Positions 35,401 through 48,596 of a stretch of DNA of 64,000 nucleotides are shown in pieces. The translations under genes and the position numbers were made by a program. A model generated the notes under the pieces. It had not been told where the DNA came from and searched no databases. It saw only the letters and a program-made list of their open reading frames with translations. Source of the DNA: Owenia fusiformis. Taxonomy: Eukaryota; Annelida; Polychaeta; Sabellida; Oweniidae. Numbering within the stretch: position 1 is the first letter of the stretch; the number at the start of each line of letters is the position of its first letter. The stretch spans positions 31,178,166 to 31,242,165 of the forward strand of contig CAIIXF020000011.1 of NCBI GenBank assembly GCA_903813345.2, in the 5' to 3' direction.

Positions 35401-36298
35401 ATTTGCAAAATTCATATTTTCACTTTTCTGATTTAAATTGGTCATAATAATATGTCATTATTATTTTTCAGATATTAACACAAAATTTTGTATGTAGAAT
35501 TTGGTTCAAAAGTTTTGAATGAGTATTATCTACATCGTCTGTGTCCTTCTTGATAGACCCTTTTAAAATTTGTCTTGCATTGCAAACAGAAAAATGTGAT
35601 GAATATTATCTGAATGCTCTATGTTTGTAATTTTGTTTAATGAAGTCAGTCCAAATATTTTTGTTGCAAAGCCAGTATCCATAGTTACACTTTTGAGAAA
35701 TACCCCATTGTTTTATTATGTTGAAATTGTCTTTAAAACAATTGGTTCCATATTTGAATAATTCATATGGAATTGATTGATTGATTCTTCGCAAGAACTA
35801 ATTGAAGTCGTGTAACTCTAGATAATTTGCTAAAAATGTATTTTTTGTTGGTTTAGCATCTCTCAGTCTCACCTGTTGCAAAACATACAGGGCTCATGAA
35901 ACTGAAGTTATTTTTACTTCAAAGAACTTGTGGCGAATGTATCCCTAACAAAGGAGGTCTATTAAGACCATGTGTTCATACAAATATTCTCTGATGGCTA
36001 ACGATACTTTCTTTAAAGATTGTTATGAAATGAATATATTTGTGTTCATAAATTCTCTGAAATGTCCATGGATTTCTATTCATTGAGTAATTTGTGATGC
36101 TGTCATTTTAAAAACTTTCACTAATTCACCAGGATAATCTGAATTTTATCTTTCTTCCAATTCTAATGCATGAAATAATTTTTTCAAATATCACTTTGGC
36201 CATTGATGGATCAATTAATTTCAAGAAGCATGTGATGTCACATTGTTACATTGTTACTTTATTTTCACTTAATATATTAATTATCAGATAATATTATT
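32441..36298. other. Intergenic, no gene recognised
   Basis: AT-rich, apparently unique sequence with only short open frames. A 19-bp word TTTGAATAAAGTGTCTAAT at 32804-32822 also occurs at 20421-20439. Confidence 0.4.
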
Positions 36299-36358
36299 AG
36301 ACTCCAGATTGAAAATCTGGAGTCTATTGCTTTTGCCAGTTTTATTATTATTATTATT
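36299..36358 (+). repeat. Duplicated palindromic head of the 476-bp-unit element
   Basis: AGACTCCAGATT-gaa-AATCTGGAGTCT (36299-36325), then attgcttttgcc and a TTA microsatellite. This 60-bp block is repeated immediately at 36359 as the head of the complete element. Confidence 0.75.
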
Positions 36359-39300
36359 AGACTCCAGATTGAAAATCTGGAGTCTATTGCTTTTGCCGGT
36401 TTTCTTATTATTATTATTCTTTCTCTCTTGTCACGTTTTCTCGGTAACTAGAAGGACTTACTTAAATCTGCTAACACAGTCAACTAGGTAATGAGGCCTA
36501 GTTTCTGGGAAATTAGGTCAACTTTTTATCTAGGTCAAAGGTCAAGAACTAGGTCAAATCGTGGTTTTTCACTATTTTACAAGTTTTCTCAGTCGTCCTT
36601 CGGTATTTTCACTCCGGGTTTTTTTCATCATGTTCCTTAGAAAAAGCTTATTACGAATGGTAAACCGTTTTTTGATTACTCCTACCGATTTTGAGATATG
36701 GTGTCCGAAAAGTAGGTCAGAACATAAAAAGTTCTCCAAATTCAACGTGTGAATCATCAAATAAGTGTAGAATTATCTCAGGAATCCGAATCTGCAAACA
36801 AAATTTCGATCCGACTTCCGGTTCGGAAGTTATTGCGTTTTGAAATCTCAAAAATCGCTAAATTTGGTGCCCATGTTAAGCCAATGGGAAAAAAGACTTT
36901 TTCGAAGTGTAAAATACAAGATATAGACTGAGTACAGCTTAACATAATGAATGCCTAGAAAAGAAGGGGACCTCAAAAGCTACATAGCTTCAAAATTTGG
37001 ACACCAAAATGCCTAGGTCAAAATCTAGGTCAAATTCATAGTTTTTCCTCATTTTTACGATTCTGACACTACACTTTAATAATTTGCTTCAAAATTTTGT
37101 AAACAGGTAGCAAAGAGTGTGCTAATAGTGTTAGCCTTTTGCCGTCAGGAAGTATTTTGACCCACTTTTGAGATATGGTGTCCGAAATGTAGGTCAAAAT
37201 AAAAAGTTCTCCAAATTTAACATATGAGCTATGAAATAAGAGTAGAATTTTCTCAGGAATCTGAATCTGCAAACTAAATTTCGATCTGACTGCCGGTTCG
37301 GAAGTTAAAGCGTTTTGAAATCTCAAAAATCGCTCAATTTGGTGCACCATGTTAAGTCAATGGGAAAAAAACTTTTTTGAAGTGTAAAATACAAGATATA
37401 GACTGGGTAAAGCTCAACATAATGAACTATTATTAAAGAAGGGGACCTCAAAAGCTACATAGCTTCAAAATTTGGACACCAAAATGCCTAGGTCAAAATC
37501 TAGGTCAAATTCATAGTTTTTCCTTATTTTTACGATTCTGACACTACACTTTAATAATTTGCTTCAAAATTTTGTATACATGTAGCCAAGAGTGTGCTAA
37601 TAGTGTTAGCCTTTTGCCGTCAGAAAGTATTTTGACCCACTTTTGAGATATGGTGTCCGAAAAGTAGGTCAAAATAAAAAATTCCCCAAATTTAACATAT
37701 GAGCTATGAATTAAGGGTAGAATTTTCCCAGAAATCCGAATCTGCAAACCAAATTTCAATCCGACTTTCGGTGCGGAAGTTATGGCGTTTTGAAAGCTCA
37801 AAAATCGCTAAATTTGGTGCCCCATGTTATGTCAATGAGAAAAAAGATTTTTTTGAAGTGTAAAATACCAGATATAAACTGAGTACAGCTTAACATTCTG
37901 AAAGCCTTTAAAAGAAGGGGACCTCGAAGGCTATCTAGCTTTAAAATTTGGACACCAAAATGCCTAGGTCAAAATCTAGGTCAAATTCATAGTTTTTCCT
38001 TATTTTTGCGATTCTGGCACTACACTTTTAGGATTTGCTTCAAAATTTTGTATACAGGTAGGAAAGAGTGTGCTAATAGTGAGAGCCTTTTGCCGTCAGA
38101 AAGTATTTTGACCCACTTTTGAGATATGGTGTCCGTAAAGTAGGTCAAAATAAAAATTTCTCATAATTTAACTTATGAGTTATGAATTAAGGGTAGAATT
38201 TTCTCAGGAATCCGAATCTGCAAACCAAATTTCAATTCGTTGGGAAGTTATGGCGTTCTGAAAGCTCAAAAATCGCTAATTTTGGTGCCCCATGTAATGT
38301 CAATGAGAAAAAAGATTTTTTTGAAGTGTAAAATACCAGATAAAGACTGAGTACAGCTTAAGATTCTGAAAGTCTATAAAAGAAGGGGACCTCGAAGGCT
38401 ATCTAGCTTTAAAATTTGGACACCAAAATCCCTAGGTCAAAATCTAGGTCAAATACATAGTTTTTCCTTATTTTTGCGATTCTGGCACTACACTTTTAGG
38501 ATTTGCTTCAAAATTTTGTATACAGGTAGCAAAGAGTGGGCTAATAGTGTCAGCCTTTTGCCGTCAGAGAGTATTTTGACCCACTTTTGAGATATGGTGT
38601 CCGAAAAGTAGGTCAAAATAAAAAATTCTCCAAATTTTACATATGAGTTATGAATTAAAAGTAGAATTTTCTCAGGAATCCGAATCTGCAAACCAAATTT
38701 CGATCCGATTTCCGGTTCCAAAGTTATGGCATGTCCGAAAAGTAGGTCAAAATAAAAATTCGCCAAATTTAACGTATGAGTTATGAATAGGGGGTAGAAT
38801 TTTGTCAGGAATCCGAATCTTTAAATCAAATTTCGATCCGACTTCCGGTTTGAAAGTTATGGCGTTTTGAAATTTCGAGAAAAATCGATCTGATGTTATC
38901 CTGATAGAAAGTCAAAGAAAAAAGATTTTTTTGAAGTGTAAAATACGAGATATAGATTGAGTACAGCTTAAGATAATGAATTCCTATAAAAGAAGGGGAC
39001 CTCAAAAGCTACCTAGTTTCAATATTTGGACACCAAAATGCCTAGGTCAAAATCGAGGTCAAATTCATAGTTTTTCCTTATTTTTGCGATTCTGGCACTA
39101 CACTTTTAGGATTTGCTTCAAAATTTTGTATACAGGTAGCAAAGAGTGTGCTAATAGTGTTAGCCTTTTGCCGTCAGAGAGTATTTTGACCCACTTTTGA
39201 GATATGGTGTCCGTAAAGTAGGTCAAAATAAAATGAGTTATGAATTAAGGGTAGAATTTTCTCAGGAATCCGAATCTATAAACTGATTTTCGATCAAACT

Positions 39301-39531
39301 TCTGGTTAGATAGTTATAGCGGTTTGAAGTCTCGAAAAGTCGATATGATGATATCCCCATGTCATGCATATGGAGTCGAAGATAACATTCTTAAGAGTTG
39401 TCAAAATGTCTATATTCTAGCTGACTCAGCTTATAGTGTATGACTCAGCTTACAAGTAATTGGATGACTCAGCTTAAAACAAGTCTTTAATCTGGAGTCT
39501 TAAATTGAACTTGTTCAATTTACATGTCTAG
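36359..39531 (+). mobile_element. Hairpin-headed element with 476-bp tandem units, copy A
   Basis: The head palindrome AGACTCCAGATT/AATCTGGAGTCT is echoed at the tail by AATCTGGAGTCTTAAATTG (about 39489-39507), so the ends carry an inverted AGACTCCAGATT. A tail palindrome TTGAACTTGTTCAA follows. The interior has about five tandem units of 468-610 bp. GGACACCAAAATGCCTAGG recurs near 36999, 37475, 37951, 38417 and 39028. Units contain TTGAGATATGGTGTCCGAAA and CTTCCGGTTCGGAAG. There is no coding capacity. Confidence 0.75.
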
Positions 39532-41594
39532 TTATTATTCTTTCCGAACCAGTTTTCTCAGCAACTAGAAGGGCTTACTTAAATCTGCTAACATAGTCAA
39601 CTAGGTAATGATTTCTAGTTTCTGGGAAATTATGTCAAATGATTATCTAGGTCAAAGGTCAAGAACTAGGTCAAATCGTGGGTTTTCACTATTTTACAAG
39701 TTTTCTCAGTCGTCCTTCGGTATTTTTGCTCCTGGTTTTTTTCATCATGTTCCTTAGATAAAAAGCTAATTCCGTAAGACAAATCGTTTTTTGATTACTC
39801 TTACCGATTTTGAGAAATGACGTCCGAAAAGTAGGTCAGAACATAAAAAGTTCTCCAAATTCAACGTGTGAATTATCAAATAAGTGAAGAATTATCTCAG
39901 GAATCCGAATCTGCAAACCAAATTTCGATCCGACTTCCGATTCGGAAGTAATAGCGTTTCAAAATCTCAAAAATCGCTAAATTTGGTGCCCATGTTAAGT
40001 CAATGGGAAAAAAGATTTTTTTGAAGTGATAAATACGAAATATAGACTTAGCTCAGCTTAATATAATGAATGCCTATAAAAGAAGGGGACCTCAAAAGTT
40101 ATATAGCTTCAAAATTTGGACACCAAAATGCCTAGGTCAAAATCTAGGTCAAATTTATAGTTTTTCCTTATTTTTACGATTCTGACACTACACTTTAATA
40201 ATTTGCTTCAAAATTTTGCATACAGGTAGCAAAGAGTGTGCTAATAGTGTTTGCCTTTTGCCGTCAGAAAGTATTTTGACCCACTTTTGAGATATGGTGT
40301 CCAAAATGTAGGTCAAAATAAAAAGTTCTCAAAATTTAACGTATGAGTTATGAATTAAGGGTTGAATTTTCTCAGGAATCCAAATCTGCAAACCAAATTT
40401 CAATCCGACTATTGGTTCGGAAGTTATGGCGTTTTGAAAGCTCAAAAATCGCTAAATTTGGTGCCCCATGTTATGGCAATGGGAAAAAAGATTTTTTTGA
40501 AGTGTAAAATACGAAATATAGACTGAGTACAGCTTCACACAATGAAAGCCTACAAAAGAAACGGACCTCAAAAGCTATCTAGCTTCAAAATTTGGACACC
40601 AAAATGCCTAGGGTCAATATCTAGGTCATATTCATAGTTTTACCTTATTTTTGCGATTCTGACATTACACTTTAATGATTTGCTTTGAAATTTTGTATAC
40701 ATGTAACAAAGAGTGTGTTAATAGTGTTAGCCTTTTGCCGTCAGGAAGTATTTTGACCCACTTTTGAGATATGGTGTCCGTAAAGTAGGTCTAAATAAAA
40801 ATTTCTCATAATTTAACTTATGAGTTATGAATTAAGGGTAGAATTTTCTCAGGAATCCGAATCTGCAAACCAAATTTCAATCCGACTTTTCGTTGGGAAG
40901 TTATGGCGTTTTGAAAGCTCAAAAATCGCTAATTTTGGTGCCCAATGTTATGTCAATGAGAAAAAAGATTTTTTTGAAGTGTATAATTCCAGATAAAGAC
41001 TGAGTACAGCTTAAGATTCTGAAAGTCTATAAAAGAAGGGGACCTCGAAGGCTATCTAGCTTTAAAATTTGGACACCAAAATCCCTAGGTCAAAATCTAG
41101 GTCAAATACATAGTTTTTCCTTATTTTTGCGATTCTGGCACTACACTTTTAGGATTTGCTTCAAAATTTTGTATACAGGTAGCAAAGAGTGGGCTAATAG
41201 TGTTAGCCTTTTGCCGTCATAGAGTATTTTGACCCACTTTTGAGATATGGTGTCCGAAAAGTAGGTAAAAATAAAAAATTCTCCAAATTTTACATATGAG
41301 TTATGAATTAAGAGTAGAATTTTCTCAGGAATCCGAATCTGCAAACCAATTTTCGATCAAACTTCTGGTTAGATAGTTATAGCGGTTTGAAGTCTCGAAA
41401 AGTCGATATGATGATATCCCCATGTCATGCATATGGAGTCGAAGATAACATTCTTAAGAGTTGTCTAAATGTCTATATTCTAGCTGACTCAGCTTATAGT
41501 GAATGACTCAGCTTACAAGTAATTGGATGACTCAGCTTAAAACAAGTCTTAAATCTGGAGTCTTAAATTGAACTTGTTCAATTTACATGTCTAG
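39532..41594 (+). mobile_element. 476-bp-unit element, copy B (lacks hairpin head)
   Basis: It is joined head-to-tail to copy A at a TTATTATTCTTTC microsatellite. It has the same first segment after the head (agttttctcagcaactagaagg), three 477-bp units (near 40118, 40595, 41070) and the same tail, ending ACATGTCTAG at 41585-41594. The missing head fits unequal crossing-over at the TTA tract. Confidence 0.75.
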
Positions 41595-44500
41595 TTATTA
41601 TCCCAATCATTAGGCATTTTATTTATGTTCAATTGACTCATGAACCGACAGATTTTCAGTCAATAAATTATCATTGGAAAACAATTACTTTTGAAAATAA
41701 ATTACCATTGGAAAGCAATTATATTGCTTTAGTAGTAGGCCTGTTGAGCTGATTATGATACCAGTTTGTTTCATCTAAACTTAAAAACAAGCCGTGTTTA
41801 TTTGTCTACTCAAGCCTGTTGTGAATTGCTTGAAATTGTATTCATTATAGAATGATATCTTTAATAGCTTACCCAGTAAAGAAAATAAGTTTTTAACTTG
41901 TGAAATAAGTTCCTGCGATTTATTGAATGCGTAGTTTGGCATCGTTGGCTGCTTTTCAAGTTTCTTAATGAAAATTAATTGATTTCATGAATTGTTTTGT
42001 AATCACATTTTTATTTTGTGGAATCATGAACTTTAAGATTTTCTCAGGCGAATCATTTGGATGTAATGTGGATTGATTTGAATTTGTGGGCCAATATTTA
42101 ATGCATTCTGTTGTTACATTTTATGAAAGGATATACATACATAAGTGAGCGTTATTTGTATCAGATTATATGGAGTGCCCCTTGTATAAAGAACACATAA
42201 ATATAATTATTTAATTTTTGGAAAAGATATGGAAAACTAAAGAAAAATCAGAGTTTAGAAAGCACCAGCAAATGAAACAATTTTTGACATGATTGCTTTC
42301 TATCTCTGAATTCACCTTTAACATGAACAGCTTCCATGTATGTATCCTACACACTTGGCCAACAATCATTCCAAAAATTGCGCAGATTTTTGCACGTAAA
42401 GTATTTGAGGAACAGGTTAGATGCCTAGTTATGATTTATAGCTACAGGCAGACATTTCCCTTTCCAATAATTTGATTGTGTTCCTTCAAAAGAGTGCTTC
42501 ATATGCATGTCCTGATAAGGAGACTCTGATGCACAGGGTAGGCAAACATCTAGCATTATTTCAAAATAATTACCACATTTCAGATGTGCGTGTTATTGAA
42601 ATATATTTTGTTTGGTCGTAGATCGTCTCATTTATGCCACATTGTTGATCTTGTTTTGTAAATATCATAGTTGAGAAAGGGTATGCTAGTTTTCCTGTAT
42701 ATCATTTCAAGTTATATTTCAGTACTTTTTGTTTGAAACTTTCTGGTTGGATAAATTCTGTATATCTAAGGGGCTCTTGGTGCAATTAAAAGATGGGATC
42801 CATCTGAAAGGATATGCATACTGTTAGAAAAAAATAAATTGTAAATTTATGTATATTTTAAATGTGGAATCTATTATACATGTATATATTTTTTTTCTAT
42901 TCACAAATTTTCAAACATGAATTATTTCCCATTTGCATTTACTGTGGAGGGAATGGAAAAGAGCTATTACCATTGGCACATATCTTCCCCTGAAATATAC
43001 AATACAAGAAAAGGTGTGATAAAAACTCATGTGGCAAAACAAATGTTTCAACAGGCTATAATTTAGGAGTCATTTCAGGGTTTTAGTCATGCGTGCTAGA
43101 ATAAAGAAAAGTTCTCTTACTGTTTGTTGTCTATCATGTCTGTCTGTTTGTTTTCTAGTCCATGAGGTAATTTTATTTATTGTTCTTTTTATGGTTTCCT
43201 CTTAGTTCTTGTCTGAATATTTAATACTTTGAAATTTCATATTAACTGTTTTATAGAAAAGTAATTAAAACACTTAATTACTCATACACGATATTGATAC
43301 AATGAAAAATTCTTCCTTTTAAGAACCAATATGACTGTGATAATAAAATGTACTTTAACCCCTACCTCCAAACATTATGAAATTAATTACAACAATTAAC
43401 ATTACAGGGTATAATGATGAAATTGATTTCAGACCTCACTCAGACAAAAGTCAGGGAATTTTTATATGAAAGTGTTGTTGCAACACTGAAATATGGTTTT
43501 GGGCTTACATTAATTCATTAAGCATGTTCCTTATACAGGGGGCAATCCATATAATCTGATAAAATTGCTTTGTGATTTCTTTGTATAGTGGTACTATATC
43601 CCCTCCCTCCATTTAGTTGTAATGTTGATGGCCTGCCACTACCTAGCTCTATTTAGGGTGATGTCACAATAAATTAGTTAATGCATTAAGTGTATGTAAT
43701 AGGTCCTGAAAGACTGATGTAAACAAAGCAATCATGATATATATTACCCGAGTTACCTTTAGGCCCCGATATGTTAATAATCTGTTTAGGGGAATTATTG
43801 TTCAACCTGCAGGCATTTTTATTTTATTCATTATTTTCATCTATAATTGCAAAAATGAGTCAAAATGCAAGAAATCTCTAGAGCCCTTATGAAGATAATC
43901 CTGTGAAAATCCTTCAAATGAAAAGAAAAGGGGTTCAGCTGAGAGTGAATATTTTTGAGTGGCAATTAAGGATGTAGTCACTGCTAAACAGACTATTGAT
44001 TTGAATGGCCTTACCTTACCACTTACTGACATTCTTTGATATTTCACATGATACATTACAATGATTATATTTATTGAAATCTGAATTTGATAATTTCTCA
44101 TCTACTAGACTTGTAATTATAAAACTACAAAGAACATAATTACATAAGGAATTCTCTATCCATGTACTTTTACAAGTTTAAACAGTCAATATTTTGGCCT
44201 TTTCATCTTGGAGCTTTGTAAGACAAACGATTTTCTATAACCACAACTGAAGGAAGAATTGACTAGAGAGAGGGCTAAGAGAGTTTAAAATGTTTCGACA
44301 ACTGCTGCTGGTATATTCTGAGGCCTGCATGGCTCTGTGGTGTTACATCACAGTACTGCTCTCAGATTAGTTAATTAAAATAGATGAGTGTCTTAATTGA
44401 CAGACGCCCTATGCAAACACAGCCAAATAATTCAACAAGATGGCAAGCAACCTCTTTAGATGCATATGCTGATTCAGGGGTGGAACTGGTTATTGTCCAA

Positions 44501-45724
44501 GTAGGCCCAATATTTGTTCTTGAGAATGCTTACCTGGACTTGGAAGAGAAAAAATAATTTGGCCCGTTGTTTTAATTTTGGCTTATTCAAAAAATCAAGG
44601 TCTTTTTCCAAAATCACCAATTTCTCAAAAAGGAGTTTAGTTTTTGAAAATGGGGCCTTACACTTTGAAAAAGGCCTATTAAAGGGGGTTTGAATGGCTA
44701 TGCCCACCTCATGTCATTACTGCTGTAGTTAATTCTTAGTAGAGCAATCTAAGTATAAGTTTTATGAGATTTTGGTCAGTTATCAGGAATCGATTTGTTC
44801 AGGATTGAACATAATAATTAAAGTTGACCTGAAATATCCGATGATGTAATTTGTGGAATTTTAATGGGAACATTTTTTCATAATTAGTTTGGATTAATTT
44901 TATATTCATTGATTAAAGCTGATGTTAAAATAAATTGTGAAAACAACAAAATGTGTTAATAATTATTACTAAATGACCAGATAAAATATGTTCATCTGAA
45001 AGAGCAATGAGAAATGAGGAAATATTATTGCTAACTGGGATTAAATTCTTAATTTGTATTTGATAAATATATTGAAATAATATTTTAAAGTCACATATCT
45101 TTCTTTATCTGGTAAATTCCAGTTCTAGGTATTTATTATTTTGGTTTCATATTCCTTACTATGGGCTGTTATGGGGTTTTGACATACTGATACACTCTCT
45201 GATCAAGATTTAGCAAGAAACTATCAATTGAAATTATCAAAAAAAAATGCCGGACAACAAAAAATCCTTGATTAGTAACAATGTAAGACAGTAACTGTTT
45301 TTATTGAAGTAATAGTACAAGTATTTGAATAAGTGGTATTATTGAAGTAACAGTTTTTAATTTAATAAGTGGTATTATTGAAATCAACAGTGTCTGAAAT
45401 GTGTAATTGAAGTAATAAAGATAAGATAAGGAGACTATATAGTGACAACAGGCACACTTTACTGACAATTTACTGAAAGTTGAGCATGTAAGTAGTAGAT
45501 TATCACCCATTACATTGCTATCATGATAAAACAATCAACAGCCAGCTAACACTAACAGTTCATGTAATCTTCCTGCTTCAACACAGTTCTAATAAACAGA
45601 TCCTGGTAGAAGAAATCTGTGAGGGTTCTATGTTGAAGTTGCCTTATCTTGTATGACCACTTACCCCTTCCTCCCCACTATCTCCCTCCCCCTCTTCTCT
45701 TTTCTGAGTAGGAGAGAGAAAGGG
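41595..45724. other. Intergenic, no gene recognised
   Basis: AT-rich sequence with no family-level match. Minus-strand frames at 43841-44101 and 44474-44707 look like chance open frames. Confidence 0.4.
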
Positions 45725-45731
45725 GGGAGTC

Positions 45732-46393
45732 ATGGGCGTAGGGCTATTTTTTGAGTTGGTACGCACTCGCTGATGCTTGACCGCGTGGCCCAAGGCCGCG
45801 CATCTCGGGGGGTCCGGGGGCAGCTCCCCCGGGAAATTTTTTTCAAATATGTTATTTAATGCAATCTGAGTGTTTTTTAACTTTAGATAATTCTATTCTG
45901 ACATAACAAAATCGTTAAAAATACGGAATTAAATTGATGCATTTTAACAAATTTTATTTTTTTCCAATTCATTCGCAGTCTTCACCGAGGGTCTCAGGTC
46001 AAATGTAACGTCCATGGTTAACTGGCAAAAGCTCAGTTCAAGGCTAAAGCAAGCCTCCTTGGCTTCCTTCTCCTCCATATATCTAATACACTTTCTCTGT
46101 TGATTACAAAATCGTCCCTGTGGACATGGAGGTGGCCACAGCGCGTAAAATCTATCTTGTAACATTGATTTTAAAGGACCAGAAAAACATAACGATATCG
46201 ATTGATATGCTTGGACAAATTGTATTAATTGAAGATTACGAAATATAGAAATTATCTGGCTATCTGAAGAATTGCCTATGTACACAATATTAACAATCAT
46301 AAATAAAATACGCTTTTATAAGCCTCGTTTTTGAAAAATCTTGAAACAATTGGTACGCACGGGCGTTCTGTGCGTAACAGGCGCTACGCCCAT
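45732..46393. mobile_element. 662-bp GC-rich-ended DNA element with 7-bp target duplication
   Basis: ATGGGCGTAGGGC at the left is inverted as GCGCTACGCCCAT at the right, and both subterminal regions contain GGTACGCAC. GGGAGTC flanks both sides (45725-45731 and 46394-46400). The AT at the edge makes the duplication 7-9 bp, compatible with a hAT-type (8) or Mutator-type (9) element. The left end has a GGGGGTCCGGGGGCAGCTCC block familiar from invertebrate repeats. A 118-codon minus-strand frame (45944-46300) fills half of it and is unrecognised. Confidence 0.8.
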
Positions 46394-46400
46394 GGGAGTC

Positions 46401-47066
46401 ATTACAGGGTCTTAACTGAAGGCTAAACATATCCATTATTTAACTTGTTTTTATTCAAGTTCAAAAAGTAGCGAATATAGTGAATAATACAACAAGCATT
46501 ATTTATATTTTGTTGTATTTTTCTATTTTTGGTTAATACCTGTTGCACTTTCAATGACTCTGCAAGGTGTTAAGCCTGGGGAAATATAATGAAATATTTG
46601 TAAATTATTTTCAACTCATGAAGTACTGTACTCAACTACCATTGATTCATATTACGCTGTTAAGTTCTGTATTGTACCAAAACATTGTATATAATACAAA
46701 TACATTGTGTATTATGCCATTTAAGAACTCTTCAAACACCAAGTAAAGAATTACCGAACTGAATGTGTTTGCAAAACAGAACGAAAATACAGAAACAGAA
46801 CTAAGATAGGACCTCTGTGTGTGTGGGAGTCTCTGTGGGTATATTGCAATGTTTTGGACTGGTCTGCCACAATGTGTTGTGTTCTTAAGTGGCTGTTGAA
46901 AGCCTGATATAGCACAGTTACTTCTTTGCAGACCATCATTAGACTATCATCTCTCTGAGGGTCTTTCTCAAAACCTTCAATGGACCATTCGGGGCTTATT
47001 CCAATATTGCATAAAACAATTTAATATATACATTTTAACTAATAATTTAAAATGATAAACAAACAT
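46401..47066. other. Intergenic, no feature recognised
   Basis: Unremarkable AT-rich sequence. Confidence 0.4.
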
Positions 47067-47206
47067 AGTAAAACCTGGTACCTCTAAAAAGTGTTCCACT
47101 TGGGAGGTGTTCCACTTATAGAGGTTCATTTAATATTAAATTAGGTTCTTGGGACTCTTAGAAAGTGTTTCACTTCTTAGAGGTGTTCCACTTTACAGGT
47201 TTACAG
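47067..47206. mobile_element. Degenerate MITE related to the CAGTAAAACCTG family
   Basis: The left end AGTAAAACCTGG and right end ACAGGTTTACAG are imperfect inverses. The interior repeats GTGTTCCACTT and TTAGAGGTGTTCCACTT in both directions. It resembles 12085-12270 but is more decayed. Confidence 0.45.
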
Positions 47207-47639
47207 AGGCCAGTAATGCTTTCAGCATAGGCCTCAGAAACTTCTAATAAAAAGACTATAACCCATATAATAAACTGTATTTTATAAATTTCTTTGAAAC
47301 TCTTGTCTCAAGTACACCTGAACTAGGATTGAACGTATTGTATCATATGATGACATGAATCTCATTCACTCGCCACTCTATTGTAGGCTGCTGGGTAATT
47401 TTGATATTTAAAAATGCATCATAAAAAGAATATTGCTTTGAAGTAACAAATGCTGGTAGCAATAAGGATATTGAGAAATGATCAGTCAAATGTATTTTAT
47501 CATTAATTATTTATTAATTATTTTATTGATATCATGTTTATCGAATTGGAAATTAATTGTTTCATTTTGTGTATTTTCAGATGGCAAAAATATCTCTGGA
47601 TTCTAGAGGAAATTCAACTCAAAGATGGTTGTTAGGAAG

Positions 47640-47960
47640 ACAACCATGAGACAGATTTGAGACAATAAAATATAACAATGGGATGAGATAACAATATAAA
47701 GTGACAATAATAGACATCCATATGATGAGATAACAATGAAATAAGACAGCAATGGGAGAGATGATAATGGGGTAAGACAACAACATGAGACAATAGGAGA
47801 ACAATATGATATGACAATAAAAGACAGCAATGGGATAAGGCTACAATAAGATAAGACAATATGACTATGGGATAAGACAACAGAGGGATAACCAGGGATG
47901 AGATAATGTGACACTTGTAGAATATAACAGTGAATTAGAAAACAATGGGCAACAATTGCA
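47640..47960 (+). repeat. Degenerate minisatellite of GATAACAATGGGATAAGAC-like units
   Basis: About 12-15 loose copies of a unit near 20 bp with ACAAT, GGGATAAGA and GACAATA. The long Ser/Leu/Ile/Val-rich minus-strand frames here are repeat by-products. Confidence 0.7.
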
Positions 47961-48185
47961 GCACTTCTAGTGGCATTCAAGTACAACATATTAAAGTACA
48001 TCAGTCATGGAGTATCAGTGTCAACAATGAATTTAAAACAACAATGACACATGCTGTTCCAAAAATAACAACTGCATCGGACCTTATGACCTGAATTTAC
48101 CTAGAAAGTCACCCAGCACACTTAGAAACTCCATATTTACAATAATTCAAAACAAAGAAAACAAAACAATACTGTGCAATTGACT

Positions 48186-48466
48186 TCAGATCATTGAATC
48201 TAGATCATCCCCAAAATGATTCTCCAATACACTATTAAAATCTATGGATCTAATTGGTCGAATACTGTCACATGATTTATTCAAGATACCTGGGTAGAAA
48301 CCTCTTGCAGCAAATGATACTGCAAAAAATGAGAAGAAGCTGTTTGACAGGCTAACAACAGGCCTAACATATGGGGTCTTGTAGCCTTGTGTTCTAAAGG
48401 GGTGCTGTGTCACTAGGTAATCATATCCTAGAGAAAACAACACATCATTTCCAGCATGAATCTTCC
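48186..48466 (-). CDS. Possible terminal exon of an unrecognised gene
   Basis: On the minus strand a pyrimidine-rich acceptor-like site (ctctgtttaccag) is followed by an open frame. It reads HSQWKIHAGNDVLFSLGYDY, then PFRTQGYKTPYVRPVVSLSN, FFSFFAVSFAARGFYPG, and ends FGDDLDSMI before TGA at 48186-48188. Composition is well mixed and protein-like, unlike the repeat-derived frames nearby. No AATAAA follows closely and no partner exon was found, so it may be a chance frame or a gene relic. Family not recognised. Confidence 0.25.
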
Positions 48467-48596
48467 ACTGACTGTGACTGGTAAACAGAGTGATATATTT
48501 ATTATCAACATATCACTGTCAAGTTTATTTTTATGATTGATCAAATCAAATTCACTTCTCGTGACATGAATGATTGTCTTGTTGTTACGTCACTAC

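Noticed and set aside
47580-47640. Acceptor-like tttttcag-type site followed by ATGGCAAAAATATCTC
   Set aside because: The frame closes after about ten codons and enters a minisatellite. No donor or partner exon was found.
47603-48001. 132-codon minus-strand open frame
   Set aside because: It overlies a degenerate minisatellite and is Ser/Leu/Ile/Val/His-rich without domain features.
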